Below, piece by piece: positions 1-9,252 of a stretch of 13,098 nt of DNA (within the stretch, counting starts at the first letter, position 1; the number at the start of each line of letters is the position of its first letter). Where the stretch lies: positions 1-13,098 of the forward strand of contig JAFREE010000315.1 in NCBI GenBank assembly GCA_019400425.1, in the 5' to 3' direction. Position numbers and translations under genes: made by a program. The stretch comes from Hymenochaete sp. R1 (taxonomy: Eukaryota > Basidiomycota > Agaricomycetes > Hymenochaetales > Hymenochaetaceae). The notes beneath the pieces are model-generated. The model ran no database searches and had not been told where the DNA came from. It saw only the letters and a list, made by a program, of their open reading frames with translations.

Positions 1-76
1 GTTTGGTTTTGCTCGCGTTTTTGACGTTTGCGCACAGGTTTTGCTTTTGCATTAAATACCCAACTACCCCATTATA
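1..76 (+). repeat. Dispersed repeat, left copy (cut by the window edge)
   Basis: This stretch matches the reverse complement of 11481-11556 at 72 of 76 positions without gaps; the four differences lie near positions 30, 36, 43 and 58. Similarity stops abruptly after the ACCCCATTATA word. The other end runs off the window, so the full element is longer than seen here. Both copies are rich in TTTGGTTTTGC-like words. One frame is open through it and would encode a hydrophobic peptide, but nothing suggests a protein gene. The class (solo LTR, SINE-like or non-autonomous DNA element) cannot be decided from the sequence shown. Confidence 0.85.
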
Positions 77-553
77 CCGATGGCATACGTGCACATCGAT
101 ATCGACTAAATTCTCCCCTCGATCTCGTTGTTTCTTTCTTTCTAGGACTGTATACATGCACTGGTCAGTAGCCTTTAACGCAGCTTTACCGATAAACAAA
201 AAATCCTATGCTCTTCCGTTGTTTCAGCTTAAATCTGCGATGTTTCATCGGACTCTCATGCGGAAAACGAGAACGAAGCCTAAGAGCGCTTACGGCTTAC
301 ACAGCTGACAAAGGCTCGTTAGAACCACGTCATCCTGCTGACACCGACCTTCTGGCCCTGATCCGTTCTGAACCGCTTTTCACTTCGCTCGCGAGTGACG
401 AGTCCCATCAGCTCCCCCGGGTGGGGTGGATTTTTAATTGTTTTTATAAAGTGACATCAAAAATAGGAAGTCATAATGAAATCACATGAATGGAATATTG
501 AGTGTAAAACAGCAGCTGAAAACTTGGAGATAAAGAAAGACAAATATCGCCCA
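77..553. other. Non-coding stretch between repeat and tRNA gene
   Basis: I see no supported gene here. Short open frames exist but show no domain, codon pattern or splice structure that I recognise. The region holds a pyrimidine-rich run near 125-145 and a GC-rich patch near 375-430 with small inverted repeats. The segment next to 554 is the downstream flank of the tRNA gene. Confidence 0.5.
519..522 (-). terminator. Probable Pol III terminator of tRNA-Ser
   Basis: On the minus strand this is the first run of four T residues after the tRNA 3' end, about 31 nt downstream. Pol III in fungi stops at T runs of this kind, though usually longer or nearer ones, so the primary transcript may have an extended trailer. 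Only T3 runs occur between it and the tRNA. Confidence 0.45.
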
Positions 554-664
554 CGACATCAGCAGGATTCGAACCTGCGCCCTCAAAGAGGAAGAGATAG
601 TTCGTACTATGTGCATGAGTACAATAGTTCGAATCTCTCGCTGTAACCACTTAGCTATGATGCC
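554..664 (-). tRNA. tRNA-Ser(CGA) with a 29-nt intron
   Basis: The minus strand folds as a class II tRNA. The acceptor stem pairs 664-658 (GGCATCA) with 561-555 (TGATGTC), with G as discriminator. The D arm holds an A-box-like TAGCTAAGTGG. The anticodon stem is AGAGA/TCTCT (638-634 with 597-593). A long variable arm (579-592) has a CCTC/GAGG stem, as expected for serine. The T arm GCAGG-TTCGAAT-CCTGC contains the B box GGTTCGAATCC. The anticodon is CGA (631-629), reading UCG. Positions 627-599 form an intron directly 3' of base 37, the standard nuclear position, and its CGAA word can pair with the anticodon loop. No CCA is encoded, as usual in eukaryotes. The gene lies 104 bp beyond the 3' end of PMS1 on the same strand. 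Confidence 0.93.
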
Positions 665-768
665 TAATGCAAGTCTTTCTTACAAGATTATATGTTCGCA
701 GTTTCGATCTACTAAGGGAATTAGTAATGTCTAATCAAAATAGATCGAGGACAAGACAGCGCTATATT

Positions 769-3700
769 CTAGACAATCATGTTAATCCAATCAACTTGCC
801 TATCCCATCCTCCACCAATTCTTACCCATTTTCCACATCCAACGGTGCAATCATTCAAACTAACTAGATGCCTCATCGTCGGCCTCCCGTGAGGGCAATT
901 CCACGGCTGGTCCAGTGTACCCATATGCCGTATAACCTATTCACCACCCGTCGACATATCCATATCACCGGTTAGAGAAAACACTCAGAAAGGCTGGCGG
1001 GTTATAATCTGGCTACTCACATCGACCATCTGCGCCTTATTGAGCGGTTCGCCGATCATGATGCTCCGCCTGCATGCGCGCATGGCGAAGACTTTGCGTA
1101 CCTTGGAGCAACGAACCATTTGGCCGGAACGGCGGTCTCGGATGAGGTGGAGGAGCTCTTCGAAGTCTGGCATTGTTAAGTATTGGGTAGAAATATTGAA
1201 GGGAAACGGAGGGGGGAAGTATTAGAGTATAATGAAATGAATAAGACGTACCTGTTGTATCAAAGGACTTGGGTTCCATGACGGGCAGTGATGCGAGCTT
1301 GACGCGCCCCTCCGCACGAGTGGCGTACTCGTCAACGATAATTTCAAAACCGTTGGTTTTGAGCATTTCGACGTTCTCCATTGCGACAAGTTCATCCGAA
1401 GCTGTCAGCTCGAGTGGACGGGGGCTAAGAGTTCACATTTAGCCAAAGAAGCGAATTAAATCAGGTACAATTTTTGTGGCTGTCGCCTATCGCATGTACG
1501 CACCTCAGCAGTTTCTGCGTCTGAATCTTCGACGTTTGTTGGAGTCGCTCAAAGTTGTACTTCTCATCCGAAGCGTGCTGGTCTACAATGAACAAGTCAT
1601 CTAGACTCTTCGATTTTCCATCTACCTCTGCCTTACGTCCAGCCTTGTGGCTGACGCCGTCTTCCAGCTTTCTTCGGACGATGATGAAGCCAAGGTTAAA
1701 CTGCCCAATGATATCCATACGCGTAAAGTCTTCCTTGTCGATGACTCGGGCCAACTCACGCTCTGCGCTTTCCTCGTCCGTGAAGTTCGTTAGGCCTGCA
1801 GAGGCGCTTACGCCCTCTTCCTCGCCCGCTGCCGAACTGTCGTTCTGGGATATTTGGGTCTCGTTTGGATTCTTCAGAGACATGTCGCCCCATATCGAAA
1901 TAAGGTGGTCCATATCAAGATGACCGTCAACGTAGTATTCTGAGTTCACGGTCTTGATAACTTCAGAGCTCGATACACAAGAATCTATATCATTATTGTC
2001 CATCTCACTGTTATTCGCTTCCATCGAGGAGACGGTTGAGGTAAGATCAATAATTTCATCCTCGGTCTTGACGGTAGTTGGACGGACAGAAAGATCCTGT
2101 TCGGGGTCAGGAAGAAAGAGCGCTGGCTCGGTTTCAGCAACAGCTTCATCGTTATTGTAGCCGGGCCCTTCTGTTTCTTCTATATGTGAAACAGACGTAT
2201 CAACCTGAATCGGTGGCGTCGATGAGTCATTCCCGAGGCTTTCGTCCACTTCCATTCCTTCTCTATTGCCTGGCCCATCCTCAATCTCATTGTTACCATT
2301 CCGTCCTTCCTCTTCTTCCTCATCCACATCCTCCGGTTCATCTTCTTTCGATTTCGAACTGCTACCAGTTTGGGAAGCAAAGCTCGAAAGCTGAGACCGA
2401 AACGACGCTCTCAACCCTCGACTAGATACGCCCTCATCCAACTTCAGCTTCTTCGACACATGCTCCTGGTCAAAGTCCAAAGTCGGTGACGAAGCTTGCA
2501 AGTTCCACGAAGCATTTGTGGTGTTGAGTATCATCTGTACTGGTCTTTTATCTCGCTCTCGATTGGGTTTTGAGCGGACAGGGGGTACAGCGGGGATTGG
2601 AACATCCTGAAGTTCGGGCGAACTGATCCGCGGACCTCTTTTTGACCGCTGTTTTGGGGGAGGGATGTCGATGATGATTGGCACGGACACGTCGGAGGCC
2701 TCTGAAGGAGCTGCAAGGCCAACCTCTTCCGTCTCATCTACGTCCACGTTTGATCGTACCCTGGAAGATGACAATGGTGGATTTGAGCAAAACGGCAGCG
2801 GTTGAGAACTTTCGTCGACAGCAGGAGGAGGCATTTGGTCGCTTTGCGCGGCACCAGTGATCAGAGCAGGAGTCTGAGCCCTGGGTGAAGCGAAACTACT
2901 TGTCAACTGACTCGGCCTTACTGCCTGTGAGAGTGTAGGCTGAACCGCAAACGTGCTCCTTGATTCACTAAATGCCACCTCTAAAGCACGTTTAAGACCT
3001 TCCACTATTGTGTTCTCGTTATGAAGCAGAATGGTTCGCTTGTCCGGGCTTACGTTGACGTCACACGATGTCGTGGGGACAATAAAATTAGCAACGATAA
3101 CGGGTGACTGGTTGGTATTGAAGGTGCGGTAAACATCGTTGAAAGCTTTCGCAATTTTGGGTACAGTGCACGGGCGACCATTGATGTAGAAGAATTGGCG
3201 ATCCGACGAGGCCCTTCCGTGACCCGGAGAGAATTTTGAGATTAAGCCGTGGACTTTGATTTCAATTGGGCTGCGCAGTATTTTGAGTGAAAGGAAAGTT
3301 CTAGAAAACGATCAAACGTACGAAGTGTCCTCAACCATTTGCCGCCTCAAAACCGCCTTCTCTGGCATAATTTCTAAGTTCACGCGCAATTCGGACAGAG
3401 AGTTCAGCTGCTTTGGGCCCCATAGGGATGAAATTGACGCGCTTAATGATGGTTTTCCATCTGTGCGTATCTGGTCGGTCTTACGCCTGGTATTTCTATG
3501 AGCTGAAAAATCATCATGAAAGAACCAGACGCACCCATTATCCAGAACGTTGACTACGTTGAGCCGCACACCTCTGTTCTCCTTCGAGCACGGTACGAGG
3601 GCATAAGCGCTTAGCATCGTTAACGCTTTCCCAAATTCCCTCTTGATATTTCTTTGGAATTCCTTGTGACGGACTGGCAAAGACGAAAAGATGCCTTCCA

Positions 3701-4300
3701 CGAGTACGGTCGTCCCTCTCTATAAATATTTCATATGCGGAGTTGTGATTCATGGTTTCTCAACTCACAGGTCTCGCCACTTTTCCAGACTTACTTATCA
3801 GTCGCCCTTGCTTGTCAAACTCCAATACGGTCCCCATGGGCTCATCTTTCACCGTTGCGGTTGTGATTGTTACACTGTCCGACAAGGCACATAGTGAGGA
3901 CAAAGCTTCACCCCGGAAACCGAACGTCTCAACCAAAGTAAGGTCTTCAAATGAAGTGAGCTTTGAGGTCCAATGTTTCATTGCTAAATGCGATTGCATC
4001 AATTATCATGTTAAAAAGAAGAAGTTTCGTATTCAAATACCAACGCCCTCGTAGTCCTCCGGAGAAATTCCTGATCCATTATCGCTGACCTCAAAGTTCT
4101 TAATTCCGTGGTCCTTGAACTTGACATCTAAGTGTGTGTTACTTGCTTGAAGGACATAAATAGTGTTCACGCTCACCGATTGACGTTGCATCAGCGTCAA
4201 GACTGTTTTCAACGATTTCCTTCACCGCCGCCTGTAAGTCGACCAGAACTTGTCCAGATGTTATTCGATGTATTGATGTACTTTCAATGGATTTGATCAT
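769..4300 (-). CDS. PMS1: PMS1, MutL-alpha mismatch-repair endonuclease subunit (9 exons)
   Basis: Exons (minus strand): 4300-4177, 4127-4041, 3983-3769, 3719-3535, 3495-3322, 3270-1504, 1424-1252, 1166-1021, 936-769; 1012 aa. In this family the protein pairs with MLH1 in the nucleus and nicks the new strand after mismatch recognition. The N-terminal GHKL ATPase shows VENSLDA (catalytic E31, N32), DNGSG (57-61), GFRGEAL (92-98) and RGTT (143-146), followed by the S5-like domain with [11 protein letters not shown] and VNVSPDKR. A long acidic, serine-rich linker, probably disordered, covers about residues 350-770. The C-terminal dimerisation/nuclease domain has GQFNLGF, the metal motif [12 protein letters not shown] (825-836), ACR (939-941) and NCPHGRPT (970-977), so endonuclease activity is expected. 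ATG 4300 is chosen because an upstream in-frame GTG is not a likely fungal start. The 39-nt gap 3534-3496 could instead be coding. Confidence 0.95.
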
Positions 4301-4962
4301 GAGCGCATTGGGGTGAGACACAGGAGGGAGAGAAGGCGAACCGTAAGTCTCAGCGTTTAGGGCGAGAGTACAGTAACACTTACACGTAACGTAACGCGTC
4401 GATACTCGTCACTCCTTACGTCGTTCACATGGCAAAATCCCCTTCTCACGGTTACGAGCCGCGAATCTCCCTTTCTCGCCCACTCCCATCTATCGTGTTC
4501 CGATCATATTTTCTGTCCAGTCACGCAAAAAGGCATCTCTTCAAAGTTGGAGAAGCTCTTGCTCTGGGAATTTGATAGCCTGGGGCTCAAGTATGCCACT
4601 CTCTTTGTTGACGTGGCCTAACTGGCCTTTGTATCTTCGATGGTGGGTTCTGCGCGTTGGGCTATCTTTATCGCGAACTCTCGACTTAGATGCTCGGTTG
4701 CCTTCCAGAAACGTGTACTCTGAAGTCAGCCAATGTGCGCTTTCATCGGCCTTTGCATTGATGGACCAGTCTGATTTATTAAATGGCCAGGTATTCCGTC
4801 AGTTTATCCTAATCGCCGACAAACATTGCTGATTCCTTTTAGTGACTTTGCAGACTTCAAACTTTGTTGCAATTTTTAGACTGAGTCTTTGCAAAATGGA
4901 AGCATGTCAAGCCTTGCCCTCTTGCCTTTTCTCGCGTCTGTGCCCCCTTACATCGATCCGAC
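4301..4962. promoter_or_regulatory. Divergent promoter region of PMS1 and the 4963 gene
   Basis: This 662-bp spacer separates two head-to-head genes and should hold both promoters. Near the PMS1 side it has repeated CGTAACGTAACG words running into ACGCGT. Pyrimidine-rich stretches occur near 4440-4510 and 4905-4950, the latter just before the start at 4963. An open frame at 4572-4832 has no recognisable features and is not called as a gene. I see no clear TATA box. Confidence 0.5.
4394..4399. promoter_or_regulatory. ACGCGT (MCB-type) box upstream of PMS1
   Basis: The palindrome ACGCGT lies about 95 bp upstream of the PMS1 start. This is the core of the MluI cell-cycle box bound by MBF in ascomycete yeasts, which drives G1/S expression of replication and repair genes. 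The role here is inferred from position and target type. The same hexamer also occurs by chance inside coding exons of this window. Confidence 0.45.
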
Positions 4963-5964
4963 ATGTCGTCCAGTACAACACGAGAACCGCCAAAGACCGA
5001 GTCTGCCGCACAGGCTCCATCCAGTGGAAAGAGAAGTCATGTAGACAGCACTACTTCTCCCAACACAGAAGCATATCACGCAGTGAAAGTGCCAAAGCTT
5101 TCCTCGACAGCGAATCATTCTAGTGCTGCATTATCCAATGAATACGCGGAATCGGAAGGCGACAAACATCCTCGTGATGAAGGCGAGCTGGTCAAAGATC
5201 CAGAGAAAATGTCGTTTGAACTGTTGAAAGCGTATTACGCGAAGCAAAAGAAATTTAATGAGACATTTTGGGAAAGTGCGTTTGACAAAGTACGCGACCA
5301 TTTCTATGTCGTGAAGGATTGCAGACGGATTGTGCACAGGCTCACCGAGCTGATCGACGAGAGGAATTACCCCGGGAACACCGAAGATAACGCTGAAGAA
5401 GAGCTTGAGAAGAGGAATGAAGTGACCGAAATTAAGGAATTTAGGGAAGGGGTCCGGCGTAGGATGCATCGCACTACAAATCAAATGCGTAACCTTACTG
5501 GGGAAGGATCCAAGGCAGCGGGGAAGGCAAGGGCACCTAGCTGCGGAAAGACGCTCAGGCAAATCCTTGACGACAAGCGCGAGCAATTAGAAGCGTCTCT
5601 AGCTTCCCAAATCGAGGAGCAATGCCTGCGGCTTGCCGATCTATGGTCCTTGGTGAGCAGAGAGGGGTTTGATTTACTTGAAGAGGAAGAGTCAAAGTCG
5701 CGAAAAGAGCAGATTGGTATTATAACGGAGAGTATACATGCGCTTACTAGAGATGCGCTCCCGAGCTCATACGAAGGGGTCGAAGGCATGGAATTCCCTG
5801 AAGAAGCAAAGACTTTGGGCAAAGAACTCAATAGATTGTCAAAGTATATCCCCCATCAAGAGATCAAGAGGGCTGAAGATGCCTTAGACCGTTTGACTAA
5901 AGCCAAAGAACAGAGATTGCAGGAAATTGAAGAGATATGGACAACGTTTAGAGCAACGAAGTAG
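4963..5964 (+). CDS. Hypothetical coiled-coil protein, single exon
   Basis: I do not recognise this 333-aa protein. The start is the first ATG of a frame that runs uninterrupted to TAG at 5964, and no intron is needed. The first 75 or so residues are Ser/Thr/Pro-rich and look disordered, with a short basic patch (SGKRSH). From about residue 80 the sequence is highly charged and predicted by eye to be helical: FELLKAYYAKQKKFNETFW, then a long Lys/Glu/Arg-rich stretch with heptad-like spacing. It ends in a strongly helical tail (ALDRLTKAKEQRLQEIEEIW). There are two Cys-containing patches but no metal-binding pattern, no membrane segment and no signal peptide. It is divergent from PMS1 and co-directional with BRF1. 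The composition would suit a nuclear or cytoskeletal scaffold, but that is a guess. The sustained frame and biased composition argue that it is real. Confidence 0.75.
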   Translation: MSSSTTREPPKTESAAQAPSSGKRSHVDSTTSPNTEAYHAVKVPKLSSTANHSSAALSNEYAESEGDKHPRDEGELVKDPEKMSFELLKAYYAKQKKFNETFWESAFDKVRDHFYVVKDCRRIVHRLTELIDERNYPGNTEDNAEEELEKRNEVTEIKEFREGVRRRMHRTTNQMRNLTGEGSKAAGKARAPSCGKTLRQILDDKREQLEASLASQIEEQCLRLADLWSLVSREGFDLLEEEESKSRKEQIGIITESIHALTRDALPSSYEGVEGMEFPEEAKTLGKELNRLSKYIPHQEIKRAEDALDRLTKAKEQRLQEIEEIWTTFRATK

Positions 5965-6476
5965 ACTTACATGATAATACATCGTTTGGGGTAGTTGAAT
6001 CTTGTTCATTACCAACGCAAGTACAAAATCAGACCATTTTCGTAGCTTTAAATTGATGGTTATCCTTACTCAAGTCTACGCTTATTTCAGGTAGACTAAA
6101 GCCTACCATTCGGTAGAGTATGATCGCTTCTCCCCGAACTCACGTTCACTTCAAGGTGCCTTGACCTTGCCTCCAAAAAAGGCAATCTGACATGTACTCG
6201 TGGGTAGCAGCACGTGAGTCAGCCAGACCTGCATTAATATTTTGTAGGTATCGCTGTTTCGTTGCGACTACGAAGTCTCACCTTCGCTCTGAACGATCTC
6301 TCCTTCCATTCCCCTTCTTCTTTAGACGTTAAGTCGAAGTATACATTGGAATCTCTTCGACTAAATCCGTATCCGAAAAGGCCTGAAGTTAGTGCTTTTC
6401 AGATGTCTCTGAGGTAGCTTCCCAGAGGTTCTCAATCAGAAAGTCGTTCATCAGGCTTAATTTTATTGCGATAATT
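5965..6476. promoter_or_regulatory. Spacer with presumed BRF1 promoter
   Basis: This 512-bp stretch holds the 3' flank of the coiled-coil gene and the upstream region of BRF1. A short inverted repeat GGTAG/CTACC lies near 6090-6107. A strongly pyrimidine-rich tract at about 6299-6326, typical of filamentous-fungus core promoters, sits roughly 150 bp before the start codon. No further gene is visible. Confidence 0.5.
6211..6221 (+). promoter_or_regulatory. Overlapping CACGTG and TGAGTCA sites
   Basis: The 11-mer CACGTGAGTCA fuses a perfect E-box (CACGTG, bHLH factors such as Cbf1/Pho4 in yeast) with a perfect TGAGTCA element (bZIP factors such as Gcn4/AP-1), sharing two bases. It lies about 256 bp upstream of the BRF1 ATG. 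Binding is inferred only from the consensus match. Confidence 0.4.
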
Positions 6477-8853
6477 ATGGTATGTGAAGGGACAAAATTC
6501 GAGTTTCGAATTCACGCTTACGTTACTTCTAGACAATATGTACAGAGTGTGGAGGGTCTATCATTGAATATGATGCCGCTGCTGGTAACGGCTTCTGTGT
6601 GGGATGCGGGACGGTCGTGGAGGAGAATGCTATCGTCTCCGAGGTTGCATTCGGAGAATCGTCGAGCGGTGCCGCCATTGTTCAGGGCTCGTTTGTAGGG
6701 CAAGGGTCGAGTGCGTGCCAACGTTTGGTCGCAATTTGAGTTTTGCGCTAATTGTGACTCGTATATTGCATATAGCCCATGCGCGATTAAGCGGCCCGTA
6801 TGGGAATAGAAATTCATCGGAATCTCGTGAACAAACTTTAGAAAACGGTAAAGCTACCCTTCAAAATCCGCCTACGTACGACCTCATGTAGCTTATGCGC
6901 ATCGTCTCAGCCCATAGGAAAATACGGAATGTTGCCAGTGTCATGCGCTTATCAGAAGTGGTTCAAACAGCAGCGATGCGACTTTATACCCTCGCACTGG
7001 AACATCGTTTCACAAAAGGACGCAAAAACATGAACGTCATTGCCGTCTGTCTCTACGTTGCGTGTCGCCAAAAAGAAACGCGTAACTACATGCTCATTGA
7101 TTTCTCCGACCTCCTTCAAGTCAACGTCTTCGAGCTCGGACACTCGTTCCTCCAACTTGTCCAAGTTCTCAATCTTCGCCTACCACTTATCGACCCCTCA
7201 CATTACGTCTCGCGTTTCGCAGCGCTTCTTGAATTCGGCGAAGAAACCCCCAAGGTTGCTGCTGACGCCGTCCGACTGGTTGCACGCTTCGACCGCGATT
7301 GGATGTCCCGTGGGCGAAGACCAGCTGGGATCTGTGGCGCATGCCTCCTTCTCGCAGCTCGCATGAACAATTTTCGAAGATCAGTCCAAGAAGTTGTGCA
7401 AGTTGTGAAAATTGCTGACACGACTCTGAAAAAGCGGCTTGATGAATTCAAGAAGACTCCGAGTGGCTCGTTGACTCTGGCTGATTTTCGGACGGTATGG
7501 TTAGAGGAAGAGGTGGATCCGCCGGCATATACCAAGGGGCGAGAAAAGGAAGCGCTGGAAAAGGTCGGGTCAGGAGAAGATAGTGGTGAAGGGGAGGTTT
7601 GTAATGAAGAGCTGGGGGTTGGCTGGGCGAAAAAGTCGAAGAGAAGGAAACAAAAGAAGATTAAAAAAAGGAAACGAGGAAATGAAGATGCCGATGGAAC
7701 GCCTCTACCTGTCTACGGGCATCTTCCTCCAGGACTACCCATTGACCCCGACCTGCTACACCAAAACATTCTCGATGGAATCTCCGACAATCCCCTTTTT
7801 CTGCCAGAAGCACCCGACCCACAGAGCTCGACGCTTGCTCCAACGCTGGAAGAATCTGGAGGAAAGGAGGGCGGCATTCCGAAACAAGGCGATTCTCAGC
7901 AGACTACTGCAGATACGACGCTTGATGAAACGTTAGCCGGCGAAGTGAACGACTTCTTGCACACGGAACAAGGAGAACAATTGGCAGATGCTCTTGATGA
8001 AGCCGAGCGTAGGAAACGAGCAGGCATCAACACAGAAGATGCTCTTCAAGATTTGGACGAGTCTGAACTTGACGCATTCATCCTGACCGAAGCTGAGGTG
8101 AAAATCAAGGAACGCATCTGGGTTGAAATCAATAAAGATTATTTAGAGTCTCTTGCTGGTGAGTATAACAATGTTACAATTATGTATGGTTGTCGATTGG
8201 TTGTGTTGTAGTGAAAGAGGCTCTCAAGGCTGGTCAAATTCCCACGAAGACGCGCAAGGTTCGTACCCCACGTAGTACAAACATTTCTCGACTTCTTCGT
8301 TTATTTATTTTAACTCGTCTAACGGACTCTTTGCACTATTCAGAAGCGCAAAGCACCCTCGAAGCCGCATGATTCCTCTACTCCGAGCGGGGCGACCGCC
8401 GCCGACGCTGTCCGTAGCATGATGAAGCGATCAAACAAGTACAGCCGACGAATCAACTACGACGCCGTTGAATCTCTATTTAAGGCTCCGGCTTTATCCA
8501 AGTCAGCGAGTGGGAGCAGAGGACTGCTTGAGATTAATCACGACCTCCTCGACGCACCTGATATCAATTTAGACGACAAGGAGGACTACATGTATACGAT
8601 TGATAATAAGAGCGACGGTGAGGGCGTAGGCGTAGGAGTCATGGTTGAGGAGAGCGGAGGAGGCGTTGGGATGGGGTCTGGTGTGAAGTCGACGGAAAGC
8701 CCTGCTGGTTCGAATGGTGCGAGAAAAGAAGGGGATGTGGAGGGTGAGGAGTACGTTGAAGATAACGATGATTACTTAGACGGTGAGGGTGAGGATGTGA
8801 GTGAAAAGGGCGAGGAGTATGGGTGGGATGAAGTCTATGAACAGGAAGTTTGA
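6477..8853 (+). CDS. BRF1: BRF1, TFIIB-related subunit of TFIIIB (6 exons)
   Basis: Exons: 6477-6479, 6533-6710, 6776-6847, 6911-8158, 8212-8258, 8344-8853; 685 aa. BRF1 bridges TFIIIC, TBP and Pol III at tRNA and 5S promoters in the nucleus. The N-terminal zinc ribbon has C4-x2-C7 and C23-x2-C26, followed by the conserved GESSSGAAIVQGSFVGQG. Two cyclin folds follow (about residues 85-270), with SREQTLENAHRKIR, FTKGRKNMNVIAVCLYVACR, GRRPAGICGACLLLAARMNN (from residue 219) and LKKRLDEFK. A Lys/Arg-rich linker precedes the BRF homology block DLDESELDAFILTEAE...KERIWVEINKDYLE (465-496), the TBP/Bdp1-contacting part. RRINYDAVESLF (551-562) matches the end of yeast Brf1. About 120 further residues form a Gly/Val- then Asp/Glu-rich tail. 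The start codon stands alone in exon 1, immediately before a GTATGT donor. Confidence 0.95.
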
Positions 8854-9252
8854 AATTATCCTGCGAAATGTATTTCTAGGTAATCCTGTTTTCTTTTCGA
8901 TCTTCTTTCTTTTGATTACTTTTCTGGGAAGGTGTCTTGTTGCTTATGCTTATGCAGCTCGGAAGACTTGTTGTATGTGAACTTTCCGTATCACACTTAA
9001 TACCCTTTGACATAAAACGAAATGCTAATACATGTACACACATTGCTGGTTTCTCTTCTATCTATCCAATCCCGAGATTACTTCTGCATTTTGCATCAAC
9101 CAACCATGACCGACTACTCCACACCACCAGGGCCATGAGCGCGGAAGAAGGGAAACGAGATGTGTATGTTGGCCTGATAGTCTAAGTAATGTGGTAAGTC
9201 ACAATACCTTACTCCTTGAACCTTATAGTTAGCATAATCTCCAAAAATTATC
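8854..9252. other. Tail-to-tail spacer between BRF1 and RAM1
   Basis: This 399-bp stretch separates two convergent genes and should contain both 3' UTRs and polyadenylation sites. It is AT- and pyrimidine-rich. A small frame (8937-9185) has no recognisable domain and overlaps presumed 3' UTR, so it is not called. I see no structured RNA. Confidence 0.5.

Noticed and set aside
3..308. Open frame coding a hydrophobic peptide, echoed by a similar peptide on the minus strand at 11336-11680
   Set aside because: The peptide similarity is only the translated dispersed repeat; outside the repeat the two frames differ completely and neither has gene-like context.
667..867. Plus-strand open frame
   Set aside because: It is antisense to the last PMS1 exon and 3' flank, which carry the conserved NCPHGRPT motif.
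971..980. GTTAGAGAAA shared with 11361-11370, with weak similarity downstream
   Set aside because: The shared identical stretch is only about 11 nt and lies inside a PMS1 intron; too short to claim a third repeat copy.
1719..1724. ACGCGT inside PMS1, and another at 9679-9684 in RAM1, as cell-cycle boxes
   Set aside because: Both are inside coding exons; they show that the hexamer also occurs by chance.
4572..4832. 86-codon plus-strand frame in the divergent spacer
   Set aside because: No domain, odd composition and promoter position; it could at most be an upstream ORF of the 4963 gene.
8937..9185. 82-codon frame between BRF1 and RAM1
   Set aside because: It lies in presumed 3' UTR sequence and shows no recognisable protein features.
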